Positions 1 to 11,186 of a DNA stretch of 64,000 nt are shown in pieces. Origin of the DNA: Posidonia oceanica (taxonomy: Eukaryota > Streptophyta > Magnoliopsida > Alismatales > Posidoniaceae). Position 1 is the stretch's first letter, and each line of letters opens with the position of its first letter. Under the pieces are notes generated by a model. That model was given only the letters and a program-made list of their open reading frames with translations. It did no database searches and was not told where the DNA came from. The stretch is taken from assembly GCA_037176725.1 (NCBI GenBank), contig JAZBRS010000026.1:60304501-60368500 (forward strand), written 5' to 3'. The position numbers and the translations under genes were made by a program.

Positions 1-192
1 GTGCGCCGGTTTTCAGAATCTTGCGGCGGCACACAGAAGATGGCGGCTTACTTCCACATCAGCAGCCTTCAGCAGCTTGGTTGGGATGCCCCACAGGCGC
101 AGCTTTTCGCAGTCTTCTTGGGTAAGCTCGCCGATCCATTCTTGCAAGGTCTCCGAGCAGTGTGCTGGAGTCAACAGAGTAGGGAAGCCCAT
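1..192 (-). pseudogene. N-terminal fragment of DUF7745-like downstream ORF of element A
   Basis: The conserved start MGFPTLLTPAHCSE lies at 192, as in elements B (17774) and D (50824). About 59 residues follow with the same order of motifs (LRLWGIPTKLLKAADVEVSR, then LLCAAARF). A TGA at 15-13 replaces the tryptophan codon found in B and D, so the frame is broken. The rest of the gene lies beyond the left edge. The function of this family is unknown. Confidence 0.7.
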
Positions 193-778
193 TGCGCAGA
201 TCGCAGGGGTACAGGTAGATAACTGCAGATCTTGAAGGTACCTGTTATTACCATTGCAAACAGTCAGATCACACAGGTATATAATCTCTGACAGAGAGCT
301 GAATCTGAGGCAGATAATGTAGCTTAATAGCATCTAGCAGTCAATATCAGGATATAGCAGTTAAGCAATGATAAGCAAGGGGAATCTGCAGCAGTCCTGT
401 GGATACGGGGGCGAGGGCTGGCTGGAGATCTAGACCAGCGCAGCTCGAGCAGCGTCAACGCGTTCTAGGCAAGAAGTACTGTCTCAGGGTCGAAGCGAGT
501 TGCAGAGCGGAATGATTGATAAGAAAGAAAGGATAATTGAAGATGCCTGTATGCATGATGCAGGTCAGTATGCTTATGAAATGATTGGTATGCTTGGGTG
601 CCCTCAGCATACGGAGTGCTTTGGTGCCTGCTGCAAAGGAAAGGAGTGGTCCCCGACTCACCGGGCCCTACTTGGACTCTTGGCTCGCTGGTGGCACTCC
701 GGAACGGGTGTTGGCATTTGTACAGGTGGTGGTGTGGTGAGGACAGGCTTCTTGCCGAACTCTCGGGACCTACACCCA
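193..778 (-). other. Spacer of element A between protease remnant and downstream ORF
   Basis: Noncoding. It aligns by eye with 17775-18420 in B (shared blocks AGAAGTACTGTCTCAGGG, TTTGGTGCCTGCTGC, TGGTGAGGACAGGC). It is much shorter than the spacers of B and D because the deletion that removed pol also removed its upstream half. The junction is near 775-782, where spacer sequence passes directly into the conserved post-protease motif. Confidence 0.65.
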
Positions 779-2134
779 GAGAGCTGACATGCTCAAGAAG
801 AGGAATAAAGTTAACCGGCTCGAACCGGTTAACACGGTACAGGGTATCCAACGGCTTAGGATCAAATTGGACAGTTGGTCGGGATACAGAAGAGACCACC
901 TCGACCGGTTCCTTGTCAAAGTTTTCCGCCATTACGAGGATAACATCGTCGTCGTAGTGAAACTTGATCATACGGTGGAGGGTTGAGGGAATCACCTGAT
1001 GCTTGTGCAGCCAAGGGCACCCAAGCATAAGATTAAAAGAAGGCTCCAAGTTGACGATATAGAACTCAACATCGAATTCGACCGGGGCAATGGTAAGAGG
1101 AATAACCAGGATCCCTAGAGAGTCATGGTGCGTATTGTCAAAAGAGGTCATTCCCTTCACGGTTGGCGTGATACCCTCGGCTTTGAATCCGAGCTTCAAT
1201 GCTGTGCACAGGGGACAGACGTTAAGGCTTGACCCGTTATCGACCAGCAAGAGGAGAATGCGGAACCTTTTGAACTGCACCATGATGAAAAGGGGCTGAT
1301 TATGGTTAGTCCCCGCCGGAGGCAGTTCATCGCTCGAGAAAGAGATGACCTGTGGCTCCGCGATCATGCCTACCATATTTTCCAGAGTTGAAGGCTCAAT
1401 GGTTTGGGACACATGGGCAGCCTGGAACACGTGGAGAAAAGCCTCTCGGTGTTCGTAGGAAGAATGGATCAGGTCCCAGATGGATATGTCAGCCTTAACT
1501 TTTTTCAGCTGGGCCGTTATGTCAGCTGAAGGCTGGTCTTTTTTGGTAACAGGGATAGTGGCTCTAGTGGTAGGTTCTGTAGAGGTGGGATCAGGGGATT
1601 GGTCTACTGGAGGTTGGCTCACAGGTGGGGATGGGTCTGCTGGTGGTTGGTTTACAAGTAGAGTAGGCTCAGGGGGGTTAGGCCTGGCTATAGGGGCTGC
1701 AGGTCTGGTTGATGGGGCAGCGGGTCTATACACCCTCCCCGACCGCGTGACATCTGCACACATTTCTACAGTGTAGTCATAATGAACGCAGTGGGTATCC
1801 CTAGTTAGGTTAATAACCAGGGGAACATGAGCTGCTAGCTCAAGAGGGGTTGCCGAGGTAATTGCCGATTGGTGAGCAGGTAAAGGTTGTTGCTGGGGAG
1901 GCTGTGCTGGCTCTGGCTGGGGTCTGGCCTGCAGGCAGATGGGGGCTGAGCCTCTGGTTGTATGGCGGGCTTCGCAGTAACACACTCCGGCTTGGCATCC
2001 AGTCGGATCATGTGAATCCCCGACTTGGAGCTGGCGAGCGCCGCAAGATAAAGAGAGGAAGAGATGGACACAGAAAGATCTTGAATCAAATCAGAAGGGT
2101 CCACCACAGACATAGCGAGCGATGGAGAATGCAC
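779..2134 (-). pseudogene. Protease region of element A, broken
   Basis: Remnant of the retropepsin part of gag-pol. The frame from 1985 down to 779 holds the conserved block before the protease (ISIWDLIHSSYEHREAFL), the active-site motif VDNGSSLNV and the flap-side motif LGCPWLHKHQVIPSTLHRM. The equivalent residue triplet is D-N-G in B and D, so the DNG form replaces the usual D-T/S-G in all three. The segment 2134-1986 is in the gag frame and a shift lies between. The frame ends in spacer sequence at 465, past the deletion junction, so the last ~100 residues there are read-through and not protease. Confidence 0.75.
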
Positions 2135-4536
2135 ACCGGAAGTCCCCGCGCCTCCTGGGCCAGAATGCTCAGGCAGGGGCTGATGGACGATGCTTGGATT
2201 AGAGGGAGCTGTTCCTCATGCAGAGGGGGATGCTGGTGGAGGGGTGGAAGAAGATGCTGCCTCCCGAGTGTTGATACTGATGACCTTTCGGTCAATCAGG
2301 TCCTGCACGGCTCCCCGTAGAGTGAAGCAATTATTCATCGAGTGCCCGACTACTCGATGAAAATCGCAGAAGTGATCCATCCTATACCACCTCGGAAGAG
2401 AGTTCGGTGGTGGACGGATTTTGGGGAGCGTAAGGAGTGACGCGACCTTGGGGAGCATGGCACTCAACGGCTCCACTAGCTGAGTGTAGTGGCACTGAGG
2501 GTGGGGCCGTCTCTGCCCTTGCTGTTGTCCTTGCCGAACTGGTGGGGCTGAGTAGACTGGTCGGGCGGTGGTAGTGATCTGTGGTGTGTGAGGTGCACTA
2601 GGTGTGGGTGCATACACTACCTGATTCGGGCTGGGTGGAGCTACCATGTGGACAGGAGCAGTAGAAGGGTCGACGTAAGCAACTGCGGGCCACGGGGGAT
2701 CCCTCCTTCTAGGGTTGTTGTTGTTGCCGCCGCCATTGTTGTTGGTGTTGCTGCTGCTACCGCCGCTGCTGGGTAATGTGGTTTGCTTGGCGAAGACGGA
2801 GAGCGCTGGAAAATTGGCACTCCGAAGGGTGCTCTCCACGCGTGTGCTGACCCGAATCAGAGATGCAAAACTAGTTACAGCCTGGATGGCAAGCAGAGCC
2901 CCTGTGGATGGTTGCACGCCCCGAATGATAATCTCGATAGATTCCTTGTTAGAGGGTCTATCGCGAACTTGTGCAGCTAGGGCGCACCAACGGCTGACGT
3001 ACTCCCCGAATGACTCGTTGTTCCTCTGCTTGAGAGCGACGAGGTCCTCGCGCTTAGGGACCAAGTCAAGATTGAAGGAATACTGTTCCAGGAACGCCCT
3101 GCCTAGGTCGTTCCAAGTCTTGATAGTGGCCATATCAAGTGATGTGAACCACTTGACGGCCAGGCCAGTAAGACTCTTTTGAAACAGGTAGATCAATAAC
3201 CTGTCATCAGCCTGAAGCTGAGCCAAGTCTCTGCAATACGCTTTCAAATGGGCGATGGGGTAGCCCCTACCATTGTATTTGTCAAATGCTGGGATTTTGA
3301 ATTTTAGTGGAAGTACTGCCTCTGGAAAGTAACAGAGGTCCCGAAACTGGTAGGAGTGGAAGTCCGTGCCCTGCACTTGTTGAAGTGCTTTCTCTAGAAC
3401 GGCGAACCTGTCGTCGTTGGATTCTGGAGTTGCTACCAAAGGAGATGGGACAGCAGGGGCAGGGACTACAAACGCCGTATGGGTCACACTAAGGTGCTCC
3501 TTCGGATCCACCATCGCATCGCCTGGTGAAGCAACGGGATGGCCGGCGTATCCATGCAGATGTGCAGTGGGTGTTGTGGGTGGTGCAAAGTATGCAGGAG
3601 GAGGAAATTGCTGATGCACTAGATGGGGGTATGCAGGATGCTGTGTAGTGAATTGTGGAGATCGTGGGAGCAACAGCTACTGTAGTGGCACGGTGCCAGG
3701 CATTGGGCTAGAGAAGTGCTGTGCTCGAACCAGCCCGAGGGGCTAGCCACCAGGTGGTGGAGGTGCATGCTGTGCGGTGAATGAAGTGAGTGTAGAGAGG
3801 GGAGGCTGTGCCCCTATCACTGGAGCAGAGAGCAGCTAGGGTGATGCCCAGGGTGGCAGGGCAGCAGGGAATGCCTGGAGAGTAGGAATAGGATGCGAAG
3901 GGACCTCAGGTGCAGAAGGAGCTGGAGGAGGGCAGGCAGACAGAGCCATGCCCTGAAAGATCTGGGCAAGCTCCACCAGGCGCTGGTACCGCTCTTCAGG
4001 GGTCCTGTCAGTGGGAATGCTGAATTGCAGTGCCGGCGAGGGAGCAGATGCAAGGGGGAGGACTCAGACTGTCTAGGAGGATAAGATCCTAAGGCGGAAG
4101 TCACCACAGCAGGGTGGGCATCAGAAGTGGCAAGACCCAGGGAAGGAGGGGGCAGAGGCACCTCCGGAGCGTGAGCATAGGTCACCAAGATGGGATCGGT
4201 GACCGGGTCCAAAGTAGTGTGAGTCTGCCAATGCCCCACAGGATGCTGGGATGCCCTAGGTGACAGAGGGGGAAACCCTGGTGTCACTGAGGGCACAGGG
4301 GGAATGGAAACGAGAGTCGGAGGGGCTGAAACAGAAGTCCCCCCTAGAACAACAGGAGTGAGTAGAGGCTCAAGAGTGCGCTGGGCCATGGCTGACCGAG
4401 AGCGGGTAAGAACAGGGCTGCGATGGAAAGGTGAAGAAGGATGCCTAGGAGGAGCTATATTCACGAAGGCGAATAGCTCAGGAAAGGGATTGTCGAAAAT
4501 AGGTGACGCAACAGAGGCATCAGTGAAGCGAAGCAC
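2135..4536 (-). pseudogene. gag: gag of element A, frameshifted
   Basis: Retrotransposon Gag. The N-terminal part (4536 to about 3817) carries the conserved SPVLTRSRSAMAQ motif and a long proline/serine-rich stretch. The second frame (3673-2216) holds the Gag core, from FRDLCYFPEAVLPLKFKI through KWFTSLDMATIKTWNDL to GEYVSRWCALAAQVRD, and a zinc-knuckle variant CDFHRVVGHSMNNC, which is C-x2-H-x4-H-x4-C. The two frames differ, with a shift between about 3673 and 3980, and a stop at 2218-2216 ends the second before the protease block. The protein would coat RNA in the cytoplasmic particle; this copy cannot make it whole. Confidence 0.8.
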
Positions 4537-4567
4537 TCAAGCCCCGACAAGGGAACTCGCTCACTGA

Positions 4568-5697
4568 TCTCTGTTGCAAACAAAGCAAACAAGTGTTAGA
4601 ACCTGAAAGAAAAATTGCAAATGTTTAGTTGGTGGTATGAATGCAATCATGCAGATGGTATGCTATCTAGCATGCTCTCTCTCACCAATCCAGTGTGTCC
4701 TAGTAAGTTGTCTACTTCGGACTTACAAGTGTGTGGGTCACCGACTCAGTCAGAAAGTAAGGCTCCTGTCTAGACCTTGGCCTAGAGCTCAGGTATGACG
4801 GGTGGTGCAGTAGTGGTCTTGACCCTGCCTAAGCATGGGTTGTTCCCGCTAGTAACACCGATGCGACCCCTGACAAGGGGGACAGACCGATCGACTCGCT
4901 CTATGCCAAAGCAGCTGATCAAGAGACCGGGACCATCCTTCTCAAACTAATAGGTAAACTCAGGGATGAGAAGATGCGTGCCCTATATGATGCTTCATGC
5001 AAAATGATTAAAGTTTTTTAATCTTGCATGTTTTATTAACCCAGGGGGTGAAGGTGTGTTGAGGTCTCTAGTAGATCCTAGATTTGACTTTTACTTGCTG
5101 TTTTTATTTGCCAAGGGGAGGGGACAACCAGTCTCTACTTGTCCTTAAGCCTAGAGCAAAAACGGGGAAGAAAACACTCAAACATGGCAGGCAATCAACA
5201 CACATCACAGCAAAAGGCAGGGGCATGGTATGTACAGGTGTATGTGGACATGATAGTGGAAAGAAACACTTAGCATGTCAAAAGGCATAGTATGTAGGGC
5301 ATGTGCGTGTGTAGTGGCATAGCAAGAGTGTAAAACAAAGCAATTACCACACAAAAGGCATGCATTATTGTGCCAAACAAGTATTTAGGCATGCATTATG
5401 CGAGAAAATAAAATAATGACAAGCCAGCAAGTAAATAAGTAAAGATAGGTAAGCGGTAGAGCATGTAAAGGTAAAGCAGGCAATAAAGCATGTAAACAGG
5501 CAAGGCAAGCAAAAACAATGCAAGTAGAAAGCCAAGGAGGAAAGCCAGGGTCTGAATCCTTAGCAAAGTCGCCACTGTGCGACTTGCGGGGAATCAAGAC
5601 AGGCGAGCAAGCAAATAGACAAGGCAAAGGCACAAAGCAAGCAAAGAATGCAAAACCCAAGCGGCGAAAAAGCCAAAACGAAGGTCGGAGTCTAGTA
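4568..5697 (-). other. 5' leader of element A
   Basis: Noncoding stretch between primer site and gag. It shares ordered blocks with the leaders of B (28043-29309) and D (60955-62127), e.g. TTTTATTAACC at about 5031 and GTCACCGACTCAG near 4737. The part next to the primer site is A/G-rich in plus orientation with many short GCAAG/GCAAA runs. I see no gene in it. It probably includes the packaging region, by position only. Confidence 0.6.
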
Positions 5698-5715
5698 TCC
5701 CCAGCGGAGTCGCCA
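5698..5715 (-). other. Primer binding site, tRNA-Arg(ACG) type, element A
   Basis: In sense the 18 nt are TGGCGACTCCGCTGGGGA, one base inside the LTR end at 5717. It is complementary to the 3' end of plant tRNA-Arg(ACG), including CCA (recognised from memory of that tRNA). The same 18 nt occur in B and D. An Arg primer is characteristic of Ogre/Tat elements. Confidence 0.85.
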
Positions 5716-6428
5716 CTGTAGCGATCCCGTGAGCTTCGCGATCGTCTGTGGACGCTGACAAAGCTCGCGCAGGCATTTGGCAGCTACTGGGCGTGAGAGG
5801 GGACGTGGCTCGAGGTCTGGAGAAGTGGCAGGAGCTTGGGCAACGAAGTCGTTGCTCAAACCAAGATTCTGGGCTGGTGGCAGTCTTTGTGTGAGGGGAG
5901 GAGTTCCGACAATGGTGACGCGGGGCAAGGGTGTTGCTGTGACTGTTGAGAGGGTGGTTTGGTTCGAGGTTGGCCAAGGAAGTCTTGGAGGACGTCAAAG
6001 GGAGTTAATGTGGGTCGATTGGAGAGAATCTAATGAGTGTGATGAGCTGTGTTTACTGAGGAAGAGGAGAGGTCTGAGAGGGCGAGGTGAGGGTGGTTTG
6101 GGTGAGCTTGGGTTCGTGTGGGAGAGAGGTGAGGTCAGATCTGGGTGAGCTCGGGTCTGTGATGTTCGAGTGTTAGGTCTGTGGTGAGTTTGGGTTCGGT
6201 CTGTGGAGGAGTTTGGGTGTTGGGTGTTTAGGTGTTGGGTCTGGGGTGAGTTTGGGTTCGGTCTGTTTAGGTGTTGGTTTGGGGTGAGGTTGGGTTTGGT
6301 CTGTGGAGGAGTTTGGTTCAGTCTTGGCTTGTTGGCATAGAGGAGGTGATGGAGGTGGAGAGAGGGTGGAAGGGATGGCTGTGAGGTGAGGTTGGCCAAA
6401 GATGACGGAGGGTGTCAGGTGGATTTGA

Positions 6429-6735
6429 AAACGGAGGGAGTGGCAGCTGGCTGTGGGAGAAAAGGAGAAGAAAGGAGGGGGAAAAATAGAAAAAAAAAGA
6501 AAGAAGGAGAGGAGGAGGGAAAGTGAAAATCAGAGGAGGCTATGGGATGGATCGTGAGGAGGAAAAAAAAGAAAAAATGAGGGAGTGGTCCGGGCTGTAG
6601 GAATAGGAAGGAAAAGAAAGGAAAGAAAGAAAGAAAGAAGGAAAGAAAGGAGGAAAGAGAGAGAGAAGAAAGAGGAGAGAGAAGAAGAAAAAAAAGGATA
6701 ATTAGAGAAGAAAGAAGGAGAAGGAAGAAGACTTG
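6429..6735. repeat. GA-rich low-complexity tract
   Basis: Nearly pure A/G on the plus strand (GAAAGAAAGAAAG and GGAGG variants) inside the LTR of A. A similar tract at 35487-35760 lies on the other side of the insertions. It is a low-complexity LTR segment, and similar tracts sit in the LTRs of B and D. Confidence 0.8.
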
Positions 6736-6888
6736 TGGTTTTTTGAGTTTTGTTTTAATTGTTTGTTAAGTTTTCTTTTAATTAGGATTTTAAGATTTTT
6801 TTTAATTATTTTTGAAAGATGGTTTTGCTTGGTTTTTTGTTTAAGTTCTTCCAGGTTTTTTAATTATGTTTTGATGTGGCTTTTTGGA

Positions 6889-6960
6889 TTAGGGTTTAGG
6901 GTTTAGGGTTTAGGTTTAGGGTTTTGAATGGGATTTAGGGTTTTGAAATGGGTTTAGGGT
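6889..6960 (+). repeat. Interstitial telomere-like TTTAGGG tract in LTR of A
   Basis: Several imperfect copies of the plant telomere heptamer. They lie within the LTR of A and recur at 35363-35480 on the other side of the insertions, so this is LTR sequence and not a chromosome end. Confidence 0.75.
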
Positions 6961-6973
6961 TTAGGTTTTGGAG

Positions 6974-6988
6974 TGGATTTTGGTTGTT
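6974..6988. repeat. SINE target-site duplication, left copy
   Basis: TGGATTTTGGTTGTT, identical to 35349-35363. The two copies flank the SINE once element B is mentally removed. Direct repeats of 10-20 bp with an adjacent poly-A end are the mark of L1-type target-primed insertion. Confidence 0.85.
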
Positions 6989-7141
6989 TTTTTTTTTTTT
7001 AACCCTAACCTACTATAGCTTAACGGATTTTTCTTCATGGCAAGCCCACAGGTCACGAGTTCGAAACCTATGGGCGGAAGGAAGGGAAATTAATCCCAAT
7101 GCAAGAAAGAGTGGAAAATCCACTCTATGTGCAGTGGGTGG
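6989..7141 (-). mobile_element. SINE, 3' portion with poly-A tail (split by element B)
   Basis: On the minus strand the SINE starts at 35348, runs to 35279, is broken by element B, and resumes at 7141 (with the 5-bp duplication) down to a 12-nt A tail at 7000-6989. The whole is about 218 bp. This part also holds, on the opposite (plus) strand, a second tRNA-like promoter pair: TAGCTTAACGG at 7016-7026 matches the A-box consensus and AGTTCGAAACC at 7058-7068 nearly matches the B box. Confidence 0.8.
7137..7141. repeat. Target-site duplication of element B, left copy (GGTGG)
   Basis: GGTGG directly precedes the LTR terminus TGTAGCG at 7142 and matches 35279-35283 exactly. Five-base duplications are standard for Ty3/gypsy integrase. 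Confidence 0.95.
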
Positions 7142-7739
7142 TGTAGCGATCCCGATCGGAATCAGGCTCGCTGATTTAGCGGCGATTGGATCCGAGGAAG
7201 GGGCTCGACTCGAAAACACTTGAAATCGAGGAGGAAAGAGAAAGATAAGACAAATCAGAGTCGCCACCATGTCTATTAACGGGAGACAAGGAAAATCGGG
7301 TGGAAATGCGTGAATTAACACGCAAAACCAAGCAAGAAATGCAAAGCAAAGCAATGCAAAGAAAACGAATGCAAATACATGCAAATGAGATGACTCTAGC
7401 CTAGGATAAGGGCAGTACGGTCATTGCGGGCCAAAAGACAGGGCAAGGACTCCTGTTACGTGCGGGGAAGGTGTTAGGCACCCCCGACACGCCCGAAAAT
7501 CGGTCTTTCTAGGCTTACGCTCGCATACGTAGGGAAATGCAGGATTGAATGCCTATGTGCCTATAAATGCCTAAATGAATGCTCGAGGTGTGCTCTAAGT
7601 GAGAAGAGGCAAAGCAAGGAAAGTAAATGTGCTTTCTAAATGCTCAGCTACGCTGTCTGTGTTCCGAGCGGGCGAAACCTAGCTCGTGAGAACTCCAGGC
7701 AGTAAGCATCACAGCCCTATATGCAAATGCAGGCGAAAA

Positions 7740-8045
7740 AGCAAAACAACGGCAAGACCATGCAATGCAATCGACATGCAAGAGAAAACGGCGTAAAACA
7801 CGCAAAACGAGGCAAAAAACAAGAAAGCGCGCAAAACGGTGCAAAAAGACGAGGTCGGTACACAAAACAGGCGAGAAAGCAAGGTGGCACGTAAATCGGT
7901 GCAAAAGACGGTGACGGGCACGCAAAATTGTGCCAAAACGGGACGAGCGAGCAAAACGACGCGAAAGACAAAGCAGGCACGCAAAACGGTGCCAAAACGA
8001 GAACGGGCACGCAAAACGGTGCCAAAACAGCGAGATAAAACCTCG
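7740..8045 (-). repeat. 30-bp tandem repeats in 3' LTR of B
   Basis: Copies of a roughly 30-bp unit beginning GCACGCAAAACGG or close variants, divergent. The same repeat forms the large array in the LTR of D. Because the unit is a multiple of three it leaves long open frames on the minus strand, which are not genes. Confidence 0.75.
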
Positions 8046-11000
8046 GAAAACTGTGCGAATGCTAAATGCAAAGGGGAGATCAGAAGGTGCCAAAGAGGAG
8101 CATAACAATGTGTGTGTAAGAACAGACATTGTTTAGGATCACCCAGGGTAGGTGTAAAGACCTACAAAGGGGAGAGTGAGCAAACGGAGGGATTACCACC
8201 TCTTTTGCGACCATTTCCCACTGAACCGTTCCACGGTGTGTCTCGCATGCTGCCCAAAGCCCGCGATGCGATCGGATCGTGGAAAAGGGGGAAGAAAGTC
8301 ACATTAAGTGGTAAACCCAGGGAAAACTCAACACAAAACACATAGGGAAACGCGAAATGGAGATCCGAGCTGATAGATAAGAAGAGGAGGCCCTATTCTA
8401 CATGCTCAAAGAGACAGAAAGCGAAAACAAGGAAAACTGTGCAGATGGTATGCAAATGCAATGCAGGGATTCAGGAGGACATACCTGGAGATCCGGGAGC
8501 CTGATCTGAAATCTATCTTGTCCATGCTGAAGAGCACTTTGCTGCAGTCGCCTGGGCAGCTCTCTTGAGAAGATCCAACGGCCGGATTGGAAGATATCGC
8601 AGCTTCAAGGCAGAAGGGCCAGAACAGGGGAGAAGAACAGATCTGGGTGTTCAGGAGGTCCTAAGGGTGTGCAAAAGGTCCTCCCAAGTGAAGGGGAGCT
8701 AAAAGTGCTTAGTGTGTGCAAAAGGATGCTAAAATGCGAGATTAAATGAATGCAGAATGCATGCAAAAGCAAGAAAAAGCAAAGAGAAGAAACTGGGAAA
8801 AGCCAGGATTTCAGAAAGCATTTTGAAAGAGAAAGGGGTTAAAAATGCAAATTTTCCAGAAAACAGGGGTCCACAGGAAAGGATTTCGAAAACAGGAGAG
8901 GACAGGGGTCCATTTTGCAAAAAACTAGGCTCAGAAAGCTGTTTTGAAAAGGAGGTATGCTTTAAAAGAGGTTTTGAAAACACAAAGAAGTCAGAATGCA
9001 ATTTTTGCAAAACTGGGGTCTAAAATGCAAATTTTCCAGAAAACAGGGTTCTAGGGAGTCTGAGAATGCTAGTGGAGGGTCTACATGTAATTTGGTAAGC
9101 ATAGGAGCTAAGATGCAAGTTTAGAGGCAAAATGGTCTTTTTACATGATTTTTAAAGATGCAAGGACCTATGTGTGATTTTTAAATCATGCGGGGGTCAA
9201 ATATGCAATTTTATATGGAAAACATGCTCTGAAAACGCAGACTGAGGACTAGTGTGTGATTTTTGGAAAAAACAGGGTCAGAAATGCAATACAATAAGCC
9301 AAAATACATGCATAATAGCCACTGTCCATTTAAAATGGACCTAAGTGCAAATATGAAAAATCAGAGGGAAGGAAATGCAATGCAGTATGCAAAATAAGAA
9401 AATAAAAGCTAAGTTCCTACAGTGCATGGACCTATATGCAAAATCAGAAACATGCATGGACCTAGAATGCAATGCAGTATGGTAAAATGCAAGCAAATAA
9501 ATGAACTGATCTACTACAGGACCTATATGCAAAAATCGAAAACAGAGAAACTAAACTGCAAAATTAAATAACAGCATAGCACAGTAAATGGACCAAATTG
9601 CAAATACTGAAAACCATAAACAGATCATGCAATTTAATATGATTTTGATTCAAAAATGCAGCAGATTAAATGAAATAAGGACTAGAATGTAAAATGACAG
9701 AAACTTAAACCAAATATGCAATATTTACCTAAAAACTTTAGCTAGGACAAAATAAATGCACAGTAAAAGCCGGCAGCCATGGGCACTGTAGCAGCAAGCT
9801 GCCAGCGCCCATGAATGCCGGCGCAGAGGGCTTGGAGATGCGCGGGAGGGCGGAGGTGCTGCTCCTGGGGCTGACGGAGGTAGGGCGACGATCGGCGAGG
9901 GACGACGATGCCTGGAACGCGCCGGAATGCTCGCCGGAGGTCTGCAGGGCTTCTGGAACTCGGTCCGGCCGCTCGACACAGCGGAGCTACGTTCTGAAGA
10001 CCGGAGGAGTCTCTTGCCGTCTGTGCGGAGCTCCGGGGATCACTGGGGTCGCGTTCCGCTGGCCGAATCGTCGCGAAGACCGGAGAACGTCGCCGGGGAT
10101 GACGACCGGACCGGCGAGCCGAAACGGAACAGGGGGCCGGAAAACTTATTCTAAAGGCTGGGGAAGCAAGAGAAGAGGAAGAGGAGGCTAAGGGAAGGAA
10201 GATTTACCGTTGTCCGCGTCTGAGATGTCCTCCCGACGTCGGTGGCTTCAGCAGTCGCCGGTGCAGGCCGTCCGGTCGCTGCGGGCGTCGTCCGCTGCTC
10301 GCGAGGGCTAGAGTCGCCTCAGAACGATCCTCCGGAGCTTCCCAGGTGGTCAGACGTGAGCTGCGAAGACTGGAGGGAGATCCGGTAGGTTGTGGATTCA
10401 GGGTGGCAGCCGGAGGCTGGGGGGAGTGTCCGCTGCTCCTCAGGCTGGATGGGACCCTCCGGGAGGTTGCTGGAGGTCCGGCGAAGGGTTCTGGGTGGTC
10501 GGATTGGCTTCTGGGAGACTGTGGAGAGAAATTGGAGAGATGGTTGATTTCTGGACAGAAGGTGGTTCAAGTGTTTGTAGTGGAGTTCTGGGGCTGTGGT
10601 AAATGGTTAGGTTTGATGTTTGGTGCCTCTGGAAGGTGATGGTTTAGTGGATACTTGGGTGAATTTTGGGAGAAGGCTGTATGCTGAGGTGGTGGGAATT
10701 GTGAAGTGAGGTGGTTGGGTTGCAGTTGGAGCTTCAGGGTGTTTCTGGGAGGTTTTAGGTGGTGGAATGGCCGTGGGATGGCGGGAGACGAAGGCTGGGT
10801 GCTGGGTGAGTTTGGGGAGGCGAATGGGAAAAGGGTGGAGGCTGGGAATAGGTTTGGTTCAGTGGAAAAGGAAGAGGAGGCTTTGCTGGAGGTTTCTGGA
10901 TGGGAATGGGTGGTGGCTGCTGAAGGAAGGTTGGGGAATTGGGGTCTCTCTCCGGGGCACCAAGATGAAGGTTCAGACCACTCTCTCCGACCACTCTCTC

Positions 11001-11180
11001 TTCTGGAAGTGGAGGAGACAGAGAAGAAAAAGGATGAGTCGTTTCAGGTGGAAGAGAAGGAGTGGAAATGGCTCTCTGGATTGGGTTTGATTCTGGGGTC
11101 ACTCTGAGTTCGCTCTGAAGGTGAAGGTTGCTCGCTCGGTCTCTCTTCTCTCTTGTCTGATGAAGGAAAGACGGAGGAGG

Positions 11181-11186
11181 CTTATA
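11181..11186 (-). promoter_or_regulatory. Candidate TATA box of the LTR promoter (3' LTR copy)
   Basis: In sense the sequence is GATATAAGCCTCC, followed about 25-30 nt downstream by CTTCATCAGAC, a pyrimidine-rich possible start. The same motif sits at 33373-33368 in the 5' LTR, which would drive the element. It lies at the upstream edge of the GC-rich LTR block. If right, U3 is about 1.9 kb and R-U5 about 4 kb. Confidence 0.45.

Larger units (their letters stand above)
5717..6988 (-). repeat. 5' LTR of element A, left segment
   Basis: Begins at 5717 with TGTAGCGATCCC (plus), which is the sense 3' terminus ...CA, directly next to the primer site. It continues to the SINE target duplication and resumes at 35349. 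It is purine-rich at 6429-6735, TTTAGGG-like at about 6889-6960, and shows no gene. Confidence 0.8.

Noticed and set aside
6889..6960. TTTAGGG runs as a telomere
   Set aside because: Few, imperfect, and part of an LTR that continues on the other side of the insertions.
7142..8345. Plus-strand Lys/Arg-rich frames near the LTR ends
   Set aside because: Shadow frames opposite the repeat arrays, no start context or domain.
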